Notes: a model not told the origin generated them from the letters alone. DNA of 64,000 bases from Tetragonia tetragonoides (GCA_038025085.1 CM076142.1:11010001-11074000), one strand, 5' to 3'. Numbered from the stretch's first letter, positions 46,290 through 58,100 are shown. Translations and numbers: made by a program.

Positions 46290-46433
46290 CAAATTAGGTT
46301 AAAGCTTAAGAGATTATTGATTGGTGATGCGAAATTCTATTTGATGAAGTATATGAAAACGAATGTACTGATGATCAAAAAAAAAAATGTACTGTAGCCT
46401 GTAATTGTAAGAAACTGAACAAGACTATAAGCG

Positions 46434-46535
46434 GGCCACACTCCTATTTTACAGTGGGCCACACTCCTATTTTATTGGGCTTTTGTTTTTAGCCGGTCCA
46501 AACAATCTTACAGTGGGCCACACTCCTATTTTCAG
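46434..46535. repeat. Three-fold GTGGGCCACACTCCTATTTT repeat
   Basis: The 20-22 bp unit CAGTGGGCCACACTCCTATTTT occurs three times, two adjacent and one about 55 bases away. Confidence 0.8.
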
Positions 46536-46541
46536 CAGGTC

Positions 46542-46805
46542 TTGTGTGGACTTAGTCCACCGTGAACAAAATAATTTTAAGGGGTGACTATAGGTAAAGT
46601 TAGGGGGTGGCTTCAGGTGAATTAGGAGGGTGGCTCCAGGTGAATTAGGAGGGTGCCTCTAGATGAAATAGGGGTGGTGCAAATTATAAATTTGAGGGGT
46701 GACTCTAGATAAATTAGGGGTGGCTCCACTTTTAAAAGGGGGTGGCTCTCGGTGAAGTAAAGGGTGACTCTAACTATTGGTCCACCATGAACTAAATCCA
46801 CACAA
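46542..46805. mobile_element. Foldback MITE with minisatellite core, copy A
   Basis: Ends TTGTGTGGACTTAGTCCACC and the inverted GGTCCACCATGAACTAAATC..CACACAA. The interior is a tandem minisatellite of 24-28 bp units (AGGGGTGGCTCCAGGTGAAT and variants). It is in opposite orientation to copy B. Confidence 0.75.
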
Positions 46806-47001
46806 ATTTTTGTACCTATTTTTGGGACGACCGGCTTATATTTTCGTACTGATTTAGATCTAAATACTATAGGGTTTAGAGTTTAACCCCGCCATAAAAT
46901 GGGTGTCGTAATTGGGCCCGTTTTGGTTTTTTTTTTTTTAAAATTTGTAATTGGGCCTTATTTTCAAGTAGTGCAAATTGGCATACTTTACCTACAAAAA
47001 C

Positions 47002-47347
47002 TTGTGTGGACTTATTCCATTGTGGACCAATATTTGGAGTCATCTCCTACTTCATTTGGAGCCACCCCCTCTAAAAGTGGAGTCATCCATACTTCACCTA
47101 GAGCCACCTCTCAAATTTATACTTGGCATCACCGCCACTTTCACCTGGAGCCACTCCCTACTTTACCTGGAGCCACCCCTTATTTCACCTGGAGTCACCC
47201 CTCAAAATTACTCAAAATTACTTAACCTGGAGTCACCCCCTATTTTAATACCTGGAGTCACCCCCTACTTTACCTGAGTCACTCCCTACTTTACCTGGAG
47301 CCACCCCTCAAAATTATTTGGTCCACCGATGGACTAAGTCCACACAA
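47002..47347. mobile_element. Foldback MITE with minisatellite core, copy B
   Basis: Ends TTGTGTGGACTTATTCCA and the inverted TGGACTAAGTCCACACAA. The interior has about ten units of CCTGGAGCCACCCCTACTTTA type, the complement of copy A units. Copies A and B face each other, so 46542-47347 could form one large hairpin. Confidence 0.78.
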
Positions 47348-47566
47348 AACATACTCCATCGGATCAAAACTAGTTAACAATATAATATGCAATCAGCAGA
47401 GAAATATCTAGAGAATAAGCAACACAATCTTAATGACCCCGATAATACATTCGATCTCATTGAAAACTAATATTGTTTTTTGTTCGTATAAACTGAAAAC
47501 TAACTAATAAAATAGAAAATGCAAATTTGCAGACGAATATCTAAATAAGCAGTACCATTTATTTTA

Positions 47567-49442
47567 CTAAATATATGCCCGTGCGTTGCACGAACTGTGA
47601 TTATATAATAAAATTAATATAATGTGATTATTAATCTCATCGAAAAATCAAAGTGTAACTGTCACTTATGAAAAGCTATTAGTAATATATGAATAAATAT
47701 TTATATAATCCATTTAATATCATGAATATATAATAATATTATTATGACTTTATAGGGCATCTTATCTAATTTAAACTCTTATCATCAATTTCAATTAACT
47801 ATTAATTAACTCATCTCATATGTTATTACATGATCCAAGAGATAATAGTTTCAAAGTCTTTCTATACTTGATGTTGGTATGTCAATGCTCTAATGTTGAT
47901 ATAAGTGTACAACTAACCTTCCAAAGATATGATCCCTTTTTTATGGTAAAATCAGTTTAAATGTCTAATGTATACATAACTACTTTTGAAAAAATAAAGA
48001 AGTTTTAGACGTAAACCTTAGAATAGCAAAACAAATTTTAATGCTTGCTTGTTTTTTCAAAGTTATATGTGGTCAAAGTACTGCCTTGAAGAACGCAAAA
48101 AGTCTAATGTAATTTTATTTCTTTTGAACATATATGATACTATTTTCAATGATACTAATATCGATCATCAAGAATCCCTTTAGAATAAAAACATATTCAA
48201 GTGTAAGTTCTTACATGAACTAAACTAAATTGAACTCAATTAAATTAAAAATAAGTTGAGGAGAACAAAGCATTAGGCTTATATGAGTTGAATTGAATTG
48301 ATTTTATTTTTACGTAACATTTACCCCCTTATAACTCATTAAGGCCCCGTTCTTTTACATTGAAAAAACTGAACTAAACTAAATTGAATTGAACTAAACT
48401 CAATTGATTTGATTTATTTCACTTGATCTTTAATAATTTAAAACTCGCCCGAACCTAATCGGTATTGATCTCATTTGAAAAGGTTTGAAATCTTCCTAAT
48501 GACATAATTATCATTTGAAAGTATGCTTTGAAAACTTTCTAAAGACACAATTATCATCACGAATTTATTTCAAAATAAATAGTTATTTGAATTATAAATT
48601 TACGCATGAACTGGACTTAAAGTGTAATCGATTTAAGGAGAACAGAGCCTAAACATTTTCAAAATTAAGTTCATTTGAAAGTATGCGTTGAAAATTTTCC
48701 AATGACACATGTTTCGTCGTGAACATATATTGGAATTAAAAAGTAGACTTCGTTCTCTTCAACTGGGAAAACCCTACTCTGAAATGAACTTATTTTTTCA
48801 ACTTGACCTCTAACCATTTCAAACTTGTCCAAACGCACATATATGCCAGCTTTATTATATCATAATGTTTCTCATCACGATCGTGCAACGCCTTAACAAC
48901 ATCACCTATTATATCTGTAGTCTGAAAAGCTTACTTGAACATGCATGTTTACTTGGTCATTCTTGAATCAAATCATCTCAAGACGGGTATAATATGAAGA
49001 TGATTGATTAGGAAACTAATATTTTAGTATGAAAGCCTAAAAGTAAGGTAGCAAGTCAAGAAAATGAAATAATGGGAAAAAATGAGAAGGGAAGAATAAA
49101 ATTTTAAAAGAAAAATGAAAAATCAAACTCACCAGGCCAAAAGAAAAAAAACAACAGACGTAAAAGAAGAAGAGGAAAAGGGGAAAAAGTTGCTGGGTAA
49201 AGAGTTGCTGGGGAAAAAAAGGTCATCATGAGAGAAGATATCTTAATTACTCTATGAAGTATCTTTTACGAATTTTAGGAAAATAACCTTATAAATCTTT
49301 TGGAAACCTCTACATAAAAAAGAAAGAAAGATTACTGTCACTTTAATTGTGTCCATTGCTTAATTTGTTGATTGACGCTTCCTATGACAAATGGATATTA
49401 TTTTGAAGTGTGTTTCACGCTCTTTTTATTATTAGTATAAGA
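47567..49442 (-). mobile_element. Non-autonomous Helitron, both ends visible
   Basis: On the minus strand the 5' end is TCTTATACTAATAATAAAAA (from 49442, preceded by A). The 3' end is the hairpin CGTGCAACGCACG, then GGCATATATTTAG (47567), followed by T. Length 1876 bp. TTAG replaces the usual CTRR end. No Rep/helicase coding. A PIF-like MITE (48343-48649) is nested inside. Confidence 0.65.
48343..48649. mobile_element. Tourist/PIF-like MITE, CTGAACTGAAC family, nested copy
   Basis: TAA duplications at 48340-48342 and 48650-48652. Ends are GGCCCCGTTCTTTT and the inverted AGGAGAACAGAGCC. It has the same internal blocks as 3327-3598. A partial sibling precedes it at about 48215-48280. Confidence 0.72.
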
Positions 49443-50390
49443 TATTTGAACGAGGTGTGAAGCAAAAGTTATACACCTCTTAATATTTCGTTATGTTTGA
49501 TGATTTATCGTTATAATGCTAATATTCTTTCTCTTCTAACTTCTATTTATGGTTCATTATTATTATTAAATTATATTTTATTAATTTTTAAAAATAAAGC
49601 TCACTTAAGTGGCATAGCTAAAAGCGACTCACTTAGGTGGACGCGTCCGTTGCTGTCAGAAAATGCCTCGAATATATAGATTAGATATTATGATTGTAGT
49701 GATAAGAGTTGCAAACTAGTCTTTAATTCATGTGTATAAAATTATATGAGCGTGATACATGCAATGTCAACTTTTCTTTTATGTTTATATAAAATATATG
49801 ACCGTGATACATGTTAATCTTTCTTCAACCATTTATTACATCCTAAAAATTGATCAGCTTGACTACTATTAAATTGGTATGTATGACATAGGATTATGTT
49901 GCACATACATATAGGATTAGGTGAGATTTGAGATCCCTTTTAAAAAGTGCTAATGAGTTGATTTTGTGTGTTTTTTTTTTTAAAAAAGTCGAAAGATAAT
50001 TTTAGGCCGTGGTTAAAATTGAGGTTTTAAGTACATTAGATCAGTGTTCATGTTTTCAATACAATTCTCTTGTATATCTATTAAGTAATTACTCCATTTA
50101 ATGTTTCATTTTTTTACTTTTTGTTGTTGTTTCTGTGTCTCTATCCATTTTTAAAGGTAGTAATAGATTAGTAGTAGGACACACTCAAAAAAAAGGACAC
50201 CTTTTATAAAAAATATTAAAGAGAGAAATAATTGTTAAATAAAAAAAAAAGTATATTTTCTTTGGGTAGGTGTACCGGATATGTTGGGATATTTGGGTGT
50301 AAGTCAAGGATTTATCATTTATCAGCTATTTAATATTCCTAGATAATAACCAGCTCATTAATTCAGATCTAGACACTATCTTTCCACTAC
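49443..50390. other. Upstream intergenic region of the knottin gene
   Basis: AT-rich, no gene or clear transposon recognised. Confidence 0.5.
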
Positions 50391-50393
50391 TAT

Positions 50394-50404
50394 GCTATAA
50401 AAAG
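50394..50404 (+). promoter_or_regulatory. TATA box of the knottin gene
   Basis: GCTATAAAAAGAGG about 115 bases before the ATG at 50516. The paralogue at 52866 has the same CTATAAAAAG box at the same distance. Confidence 0.7.
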
Positions 50405-50515
50405 AGGACTTGTTAGTTGTTACTCCCACTCTTATCATCAAAAAACACACAATAATTAGTATTTTTTGTTGCTTTTGTGATCTCGCAAATAAGTCGGGTT
50501 TGAGTCAGGTCAAAG

Positions 50516-50788
50516 ATGAATTTGAAGTTGGTAAGAATAAGTTTACTATTTTTTGTTGTTTTTGTGATGTTGGTCACAAAACCTCAACCCACTTTTGCCG
50601 TTCGTCAACTCATTCCCCTTTCAAACATGTTCATGGTTGTTGAGCTTGATAATAATAAACTCCACCATCTTCAGTGTAAAGCACTCGGAGAAGCTTGTAA
50701 CCGGTCAAGTGAATGTTGTGGAGGTTTATGTCACTCGGGTAAGTGTATGTCTAGGATGACATACAAACCTACTACTTCCTTCGAATAA
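50516..50788 (+). CDS. Secreted six-cysteine knottin peptide precursor
   Basis: The 90-aa single-exon precursor starts MNLKLVRISLLFFVVFVMLV, a clear signal peptide with likely cleavage near TFA (residues 26-28). A short propeptide (VRQLIPLSN..ELDNNKLHHL) follows. The mature domain has cysteines at 54, 61, 67, 68, 72 and 77, pattern C-X6-C-X5-CC-X3-C-X4-C, the inhibitor-cystine-knot spacing of small plant antimicrobial peptides such as those of Mirabilis and Phytolacca. It is expected to be secreted, with three disulfides. Exact activity cannot be read from sequence. ATG 50516 is chosen because it begins the signal peptide. A TATA box and a short AC-rich leader support expression. A frameshifted paralogue lies at 52866. 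Confidence 0.82.
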   Translation: MNLKLVRISLLFFVVFVMLVTKPQPTFAVRQLIPLSNMFMVVELDNNKLHHLQCKALGEACNRSSECCGGLCHSGKCMSRMTYKPTTSFE

Positions 50789-51339
50789 AAACGATACAGG
50801 ATGTATATGTATGTCGTTTGATGCATATCGTTTCTAAATAAAATGTAATGACCTTTTTATGTGTTTTCTTTTATTAAGGCCTTTTAAGGGCAATGTTTAT
50901 TGGAGTAGTATGTTTATTTTGTACGAGTACTGTATGACCCGAGGGTACCATATCCATATTGGTATCCTTTAGATAGTAAAATGAAATTCTCACCATGTTC
51001 AAAAAGAAATATATATTTATTTGTATATATGTTTATCTCGAGTTTCTCTATCTTTCATACTATTACTCCAGATCTAGAAAACGGTTCATTTGAGCCGGTT
51101 TTGGTGCGGATCTATTTGGATTGGGTTATAATTTGTTCATGAAAAATATTCGCGTCACTTTGAATCAGTTCGATTCGGATCACATTCAGGGTTGTTGTCA
51201 ATATGCAATATTTTGAAACCGGGTTGTGTACTGTTGTTCGCAATAAGTTACTTCTATATGGTTATTATAAATTATCTCACCTAACTATATAAAATTAATT
51301 TATTGAAGATGAAAATTACATTAAAACAATAGGAGAAAA

Positions 51340-51970
51340 CTTAACCTAGTTGGGGGCATTGGGCTGACAGCGGGTTGGGGTTGGGGGCATCGGGCTGACA
51401 GCGGACTTAGGGGCGTCGGGTTGGGCTTTGTGGTGGAGAGAGAGGATGTTTGGTTTTCGTGTTTGTGGAGGGCCTTGGAGGGGGGCGGCGGGGGTGGGTG
51501 GTGGTAGGGGTGGTACTGGCGGGGTACGTCGGTTGTGTGCGCGGTGCTGGTGGGGTGGGCGGTGGGGTGCGCGGTGGTCAGAGAGAGAGTTTGAGTTTTT
51601 TTTTTTAAAAAAAAGGAAACTGAACCAGATCTAAAAGCCCGACCCCACCCTAGCCACCGTCCCACCCATCCTGACCACCCGCCTCCATCAACGACCCCGC
51701 CTCCACCCACGACCCGCCTCCATCCACGACCCGCCCCCACCCCACAACCCGCCCCCACCCACGACCCGCCCTCACCCCACGACCCCAGCCACCGGAGAAC
51801 GCCCCACTACCCAGCCCCTCCGGCGAACCCAACACCCATCCTCACCGTCCTTGTTCTGTTGGACAATGGATGACTTCCAACTTTCACTTCACTCCGGTGA
51901 AGCATTTGACAGAGAGAGAAGGGAGGAGGAAAGGAAAGAGGTGAGGAAGCTAAGGGTATTTTGGGGGGGG
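51340..51970. repeat. G-rich then C-rich low-complexity block
   Basis: 51340-51600 is G-rich (GGGGGTGGGTGGTGGTAGGG; GGGGGCATNGGGCTGACAGC is duplicated at its start) and 51640-51840 is C-rich (CCACCCACGACCCGCC units). The two halves are roughly complementary and separated by a poly(T)/poly(A) run at 51598-51614. Long frames here are artefacts of composition. Confidence 0.7.
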
Positions 51971-52751
51971 GGGGATTTACATTAAGCAATTTGTGATTTA
52001 CATTAAGCAATCCCCATTGACAGAGTAACAAATATTGAAAGGCGCAAACTTAATTATTTGAAATGGTGCCAGATTCAATCTCGATAATGTATGTGATAGT
52101 TATTAAACTAAAGAAGGCTGAGTTATTTAGGTGATGAGGTATGTGAGACAGGTGACGGAGTAACCAATGTGTAAAAAATCTTAGTTGTTGGTAGACTTGG
52201 AAAACGGGTCGGGTTGGATACGAGTCGATTACTTTAGATTCTGCCTTTTGGTCACTATCAAGTTGGAAAATGTTAGGTTCAGGTCGATGATCGGATCAAA
52301 ACAGTTTTTGTATCACAAACTTTGTATCTTCAATTGACTAATTTTGGATTCGGGTCATTATAACGCAAGTCGAATCTTTTCGAGTAAGGTCAGATTTTAC
52401 CGATTCTGATTACTAGCCTGAAGAGAGATTCGATCTCAAAAATTGTAACACTACAAACTAATCTGGCGGAGATATCCCGCACCCAAAAAATATTTGGTGG
52501 AGATATTGATCGCCGAGTAAACTAATGGCGCAATCAAATTCAATCTCGATAATGTCATATAAAAGTAGAGAGATTTTTAGGTGAGATATGTGACTCAAGT
52601 GACAGAGTATCAAATCAGTTTGATTGCTTCACCACCTGATACCCCTCGTGTCCAACACACCCTGACCCCCAATTGTGTTGAGATATAACATTATTATTAT
52701 TATAACAACGTACTATCTTCCCAGAATCATAGATATGGCATGCAAATTTTT

Positions 52752-52762
52752 CTATAAAAAGA
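52752..52762 (+). promoter_or_regulatory. TATA box of the knottin pseudogene
   Basis: TCTATAAAAAGAAA about 110 bases before ATG 52866, matching the intact paralogue. Confidence 0.65.
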
Positions 52763-52865
52763 AACTTTCTGGTCCTCATTTTATCATTATATCCACAAAA
52801 CACACAAAAAAATACGCATCAAAATTTACAAACTTTGATTATTGATTTGGTATTAAAAGTTGATC

Positions 52866-53185
52866 ATGAAGTGTGTCAACAGTTTTGTGCTATTGTTCTT
52901 GGTTGCGTTTGGGGTGATATTCGCCACGAAACCTCACCCGCCTTTGTTGCTCGTCAAGTCATTCCCCTTTCAAACATATTAATGCTTGAAAGTGGAAATG
53001 AAGGGGTTCTTAAGTGGCAAAACCAAGGAGAAGAATATCGTGTTCTCTATGTCCCATGTTGTTATGGATACTGCAAAAATAACAAACTTTGTGTATGCGC
53101 AGCACGTGGCGAGCGATGTGGTGCAAATCACGGTTGTTGCACGGGCTTAACTTACGACGGTTGGATTGTGGGTACATGTGGTTAA
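52866..53185 (+). pseudogene. Knottin-type peptide precursor paralogue, frameshifted
   Basis: From ATG 52866 a signal peptide (MKCVNSFVLLFLVAFGVIFA, then TKPHP) is readable. The rest of the precursor (ARQVIPLSN, then a Cys-rich domain ending GTCG at 53185) is in another frame; a one-base loss around 52931-52941 explains it. The mature part keeps C-X6-C-X5-CC, but the fifth cysteine position is Thr and the last loop is longer. An additional Cys cluster (CCYGYCKNNKLC) precedes the domain. Compared with the intact gene at 50516 it shares the TATA box, leader and propeptide. Sequence error is an alternative to true decay. Confidence 0.68.
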
Positions 53186-53204
53186 ATATATAACTTTTTA
53201 TCAA

Positions 53205-53345
53205 CAAAGGGTTGGTGTGAGTGGTTCGACACTTTCATTCCTTTACGATGGTTTGGAGTTCGAATCTTGGAATATAAACACTCTTGCTGGGTTTACCCGT
53301 TCATAGATTAACCCAGTACAAACATGATTAGTCATGACCCAAAAA
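53205..53345 (+). mobile_element. tRNA-derived SINE-like element
   Basis: The A-box-like GGTGTGAGTGGTTCGA and a strong B box GGAGTTCGAATCTT are about 35 bases apart; the sequence ends near an A-rich stretch (CCCAAAAAG). It lies 20 bases after the knottin pseudogene stop. No certain target duplication. Confidence 0.5.
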
Positions 53346-53559
53346 GTATAAAATGAACCTATTATCCAAATGGGACAGTATCCAAATAACCAAAAAAATA
53401 TATAAGACTTTAAATTGTGTTCCCTCTTTAGCAATCCATCCTTTTAATTTTCTACTCATAGCAATGAATCAATTATGCGTTCTCGGCATCTTTTCTAAAT
53501 TAAATGTATCAGTTTCCTACAGTACTTGTTGTATTCTCATTTTGAAGTAAAAATAAGTT

Positions 53560-53790
53560 TTTCTTTTTTTTTTTTTGGTCGAAAGAAAAAATTTTCATTA
53601 ACCAAATTTGAGTGTCAATACAACTGATAGGTATGGACAAACCAAATCAGTACATCATCAATAGCCTATAAGATTTTTACTACTATACTATCTTGCCCTT
53701 GCCACCTTCTAGGAAGGGTTCAAGGTAAGTTAGACATTAGTAGCATAAAAGGTTCTTTTTTTTTTTTTTTTTTTTTTTTTGGTAAGGGAA
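53560..53790 (-). mobile_element. Poly(A)-tailed retro-insertion with 12-bp target duplication
   Basis: TAAAAATAAGTT is at 53548-53559 and 53791-53802. The 231-bp insert begins with a T-rich run and GGTCGAAAGAAAAAATTTTC (minus-strand LINE 3' end) and also ends with about 25 T then GGTAAGG, suggesting two successive poly(A) events or a composite transcript. Confidence 0.65.
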
Positions 53791-54108
53791 TAAAAATAAG
53801 TTGTGCATCTTTGATTCTTTGTTGTACGAGTATATGTTTCTATTAAGGGTAATGTTAGGGGTGATTTTGCCAAGGCAATAATTAATCTTTTCAAGGCAAA
53901 TGTCTCAAGCGGAAGAAGAATTTGTATTGGAAGAAGTAATTATTGCCTTGGCAAAATCATCGCACGTTTCAAGTACGGTGGTAATGGTATCCCTTTTTTG
54001 CTCACAAATATCACACCTCGCTCATACATAAAGCCTCCTCATATGAGCCTTCCAAGGGTAGTCAGTTTGACTGCCACGAGCTGATTAGACACGACTTTAA
54101 TCAAATTA

Positions 54109-54327
54109 GGGGTCGTTTGGTTGGAGGTAATGATTAAGGGGGTAATGGAGAAAATGAAGGAAAATGGGGAAAAATAATTACCTTAAGGTAAGGTGGGTTT
54201 ATATTATCCCTCAAATGAGAGTAATCATTACCCTCCTTCTCACAAAAATCTATCTAACCCCCGCTACTTTACATACCTCACATTTTAGCCTTTAAATTCA
54301 TTTCATTACCCCCAACCAAACGGCCTG
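54109..54327. mobile_element. Tourist/PIF-like MITE
   Basis: TTA at 54106-54108 and 54328-54330. Ends GGGGTCGTTTGGTTGGAGGT and (complement) CAGGCCGTTTGGTTGGGGGT, followed by AATGA. 219 bp. Confidence 0.8.
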
Positions 54328-54441
54328 TTAGTATTTATGTCATAGGCAATTCGCAACCCCTTGATCCAAATAATTTTTTTTCCAATAATATGTCATCTCA
54401 GAACAAGAAATGGTGCATAGTTGCCTGCCCCTAAATAGTTA

Positions 54442-54675
54442 ATCCCTCCGTTTTAGATAAATGTATAGATTATTGTTTTTGCACTAGTTTTAAAGCAAGG
54501 AAAATATGGTTTAACGTTCCAACATTGCCCTTATTTTTTGGGGGAATAAAGGAAGGTGAGGTCAATTAATGAGTGTAATGGTAAAAAAGTTATCGTGACC
54601 ACTTGCTTTTAAGAACAATATATGCATTTATTGAAACTAAATAAAAGCAACAGTGCATACAATTATCTGAGGGAG
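54442..54675. mobile_element. Stowaway (mariner-like) MITE
   Basis: Flanked by TA (54440-54441 and 54676-54677). Ends ATCCCTCCGTTTTAGATAA and (complement) CTCCCTCAGATAATTG. 234 bp. Confidence 0.8.
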
Positions 54676-55191
54676 TATATGTCTTATCTATTTAATTTTG
54701 AATTTTTTTGTACATCAAAATGACATCTAAATGGCATCAAACTTTAAAATTATTCAAAGTCTGAATGCTATATATGGAAGTATAAATGCAGCAACGGGTT
54801 CAGACTTGGGGGTATGCATACATCACGATCCTCAACTAAATTCAAGACACATCTGATATTCTGATCCTCCAATATACGCTCCATATTTATATCCCAAAAC
54901 AAATGTAAAAGCCCAACAATAGTATTATTCGGAAAGAATAATTTAATATTGACACGGAAAAATACAGTTCATACATTCGCTTTCCCCTCACATATCACAC
55001 TCCCACCAACAGCAAACCAAACCAAGACTGTAGACACGCCTACATCTCTAGAAACTAAAATGCGAAAATAAATACGCACACACCAAAACGCATTGCATTT
55101 TTCACACACATATACAGAATACACAAGAATGAATTCTGAACTACCAAAACTCGCACCATGATGGTTTTCTTGGGACGCGAAACTTGGCTAA

Positions 55192-58100
55192 TCATTGGCT
55201 GGCTTCTATCGTGGTTCCCGTTCTAGCTTGCGAGATCCTGTTCGCATAAATCGTAACCAACCGCAGCTGTGTACTGTTAAGTCCCTCCAAATATGGCAAG
55301 AACGCTTTCCCAAGCATGATATAGATGTCCACTAGACAGAATACAACAGTCTGCAACAACAAAAAGTTATTAGCACAAGACAAACAGCACCAAGCTCACC
55401 TAGTCTCCAACAAACATAACCTCCACAAAAAGGGGGGGGGGGGATGATAAACATGTAAAAGGCCCTCATAGCTTCTGCTTCAGATCACCTCTAAGTCCAC
55501 CCACACTGAGTGATTGCAGTCCAACATAAGATGTAATAATTACCTTGCGAACGTCGGCACTTTGGTTCCCAAATGCATCAAACAGAGCGGGCAAGAAAGA
55601 GGGCAATTGTCCCATCAACTCCTCTTGTGACAACCTGCCCACAAGCTGCAGATAGAGATGCATAAATTAGTCTTGAAACCACTGAAGCAAGTGCATATAA
55701 ATATAATCAGCAACCTTAACAAGAAAATGCCTCGGAAAAATTCAGCTTTTCAAGGCGTCACAATATTGATACTCCCTCGGTGGCTCCGTCCCAAAATTTA
55801 CAAAGTGGACTCATAATATGGGCAGAGGGAATAATAATATACGGAGTACTTTTTATGAAATAAACCGATGTCTTACAATAGAACTGCAATTTGGGACATG
55901 CCCTAATGTACTTGTCCACTATCTTCTCGTAAGAACTTCAAGCAATTTAAAAATTTCATGTTCCTTGATATCCATGCCATTAGGTGAGAAATTTTCTTCA
56001 GGACCAAATAAATGAAAGAAAAACAGCAAGTTAATGGAAAAGCAAATGGCTCACTGCCTGCCTTGCATATAATGGATTAAATCGAATGGCAGTTGATACA
56101 TCTCCAATCAAGAGTTTACTCTACTGGGTCTATTGGAAACAACCACTTTGCAATCATAGGGAGAAGGTTGCGTAACTTGCGCACATCTAAACTCTCCTAA
56201 TTCAAGGTAGATGAATCTCATGATTGAAATTGGAGTATTGATCTGTCCAATTTAGTATTTCAGTATCTAACTTTCAAATAATTACCATGGCCATCACAAG
56301 CACAATCACAAGAAACATCAAGTATTTGAAATGAAAGAAGTGAAACATGTTAACCAAAAAAACAATACAAAATAAATAAACTACGAAACATGCCCAACTG
56401 TAGCCTGAGAGGTAAAAGTAATGGTAAACAAAGTAAAAGGGTACTAGCTCTATAAGACATAAGCAAGGAGGTACTAGCTCTATAAGACATAAGCAAGGAG
56501 GTACTAGCTATATTAAGCAAGGAGGTACTAGCTCAATAACAGATTGTACATAAACCTGCAGCGTAAATAACTCTCGACAAAATCAAATTGTGTTCTATCT
56601 TGGAATTCTTTCATAGAAACATTGTCATAACCTTTTTTGTCTTAACCACTCCTTTCAGCCCTCTTTTTTATATGGCCAAATAAGAACAAAAAAACATCAG
56701 GAAATGAGAAACAAATTAGCAGGTCAACCCCCACATAAAGACCCTACAACATTGATTGTCATAGAGCTACAAATTCATTAAGTGATAACAATAGATTCAT
56801 CAATTTTTTAACTTTTTCTTATGTTAAATGAATCTCCATGTTTATAATGGTGAATTTATTGTTGTGGGATGATAAATGATGTGTACACTAATGAATTTGC
56901 AGTAACAATGTAATGAACTTGAAAAACTAACAGCTTGATAAAATTTTAAAATTATTTACAAAAAACAAATGATGATACTAAAGTTACAAGTCTTATAACG
57001 TGTGAATATATAGGTTCATGACAATGAATTTGCACTTTAATAATAATGAATTTGTAGTTTGTATAATAAGGAGATTTGTATTTATAACCCAAGCAAGATG
57101 GCATAACATACCTTTGTTAAGCAATTTACGCAAGTAACAAGGGTTTTCTCATCCTCGGTAACTAACAACGGAACAATTACCTGCAACATCATTCAAAAGG
57201 AGCATCAGACAAAAGACAATGAAGACCGCAACTGTGGGACAGGCAGCAAAAATATTGAAAGGCTTACACTCAGGCATCTAAATGGATCATAGTCAGCCAA
57301 CAACAAAGTCAAGCAATTCCCTGCTTCATTTGCCACCTGAATTTGAAGCAATATTGTCAGTGGACACTGGACAGAAAGTGAATCCCTAGGCAAGATAGTC
57401 TAGAAACATAAATTTACCTTGGGAATTGCATCCTTTGCAACATGAAGTAGCTTTTCAATAACAATTTCGATGGAGTCTTCCATGGCATCTTTCTGGAATA
57501 GGGATCAAGAGAACCCAAATACAATTATAAGTAGAAAGACACGCCAATATTATGAAGAAATTTCATGGCAAACAGCCAAAAGGAACAGAATAACAAAGTA
57601 ATGACAGATTGGTACAACACCAACTGGATGCAGTAATAAATAAATAATAGCTTACCTGATGTTTCAGCATTTCAGCAATAAGTGACAGCACAAGCTCTCT
57701 AATTAAAGAATCAGAGTCATCTAGCACCTCCAGTACGGCTGTTAAAATCTGATTGAAGTACTGCAGTACAGAAATCAACAATAATTAATAAACTATAGGA
57801 GGCTTTTCATTCTCCTAATTAACTTTTTCCTCTAGAGCTTTTCTCATAATTTTTCAAATCACATATGCATTATTACCTTCAAAGAGAAAAAAAAGGCCAA
57901 AAATAAAACAGAGAAAATTAACATGTGATTCTCATGCATTCGTGCAGAAGCAGAAAGAAAACACCACAAAGACAGGATCACAAACTTAACAGTGTCCCCC
58001 CTGCCCCTCCACCGAGATAGATAAATATAATACCTCAAACTTTATTGAACACAATTTCTTTGGTAAGTGTTATTCACTGATTGTCAAGTTACCAAATGCA

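Noticed and set aside
51321..51758. 145-codon Gly/Pro-rich frame and its opposite-strand shadows
   Set aside because: It arises from G-rich/C-rich low-complexity DNA; there is no start context, domain or codon structure of a gene.
55770..55880. Third Stowaway element in a CLASP intron
   Set aside because: Only a short CTCCCTC-like piece is visible; the second end and TA flank cannot be established.
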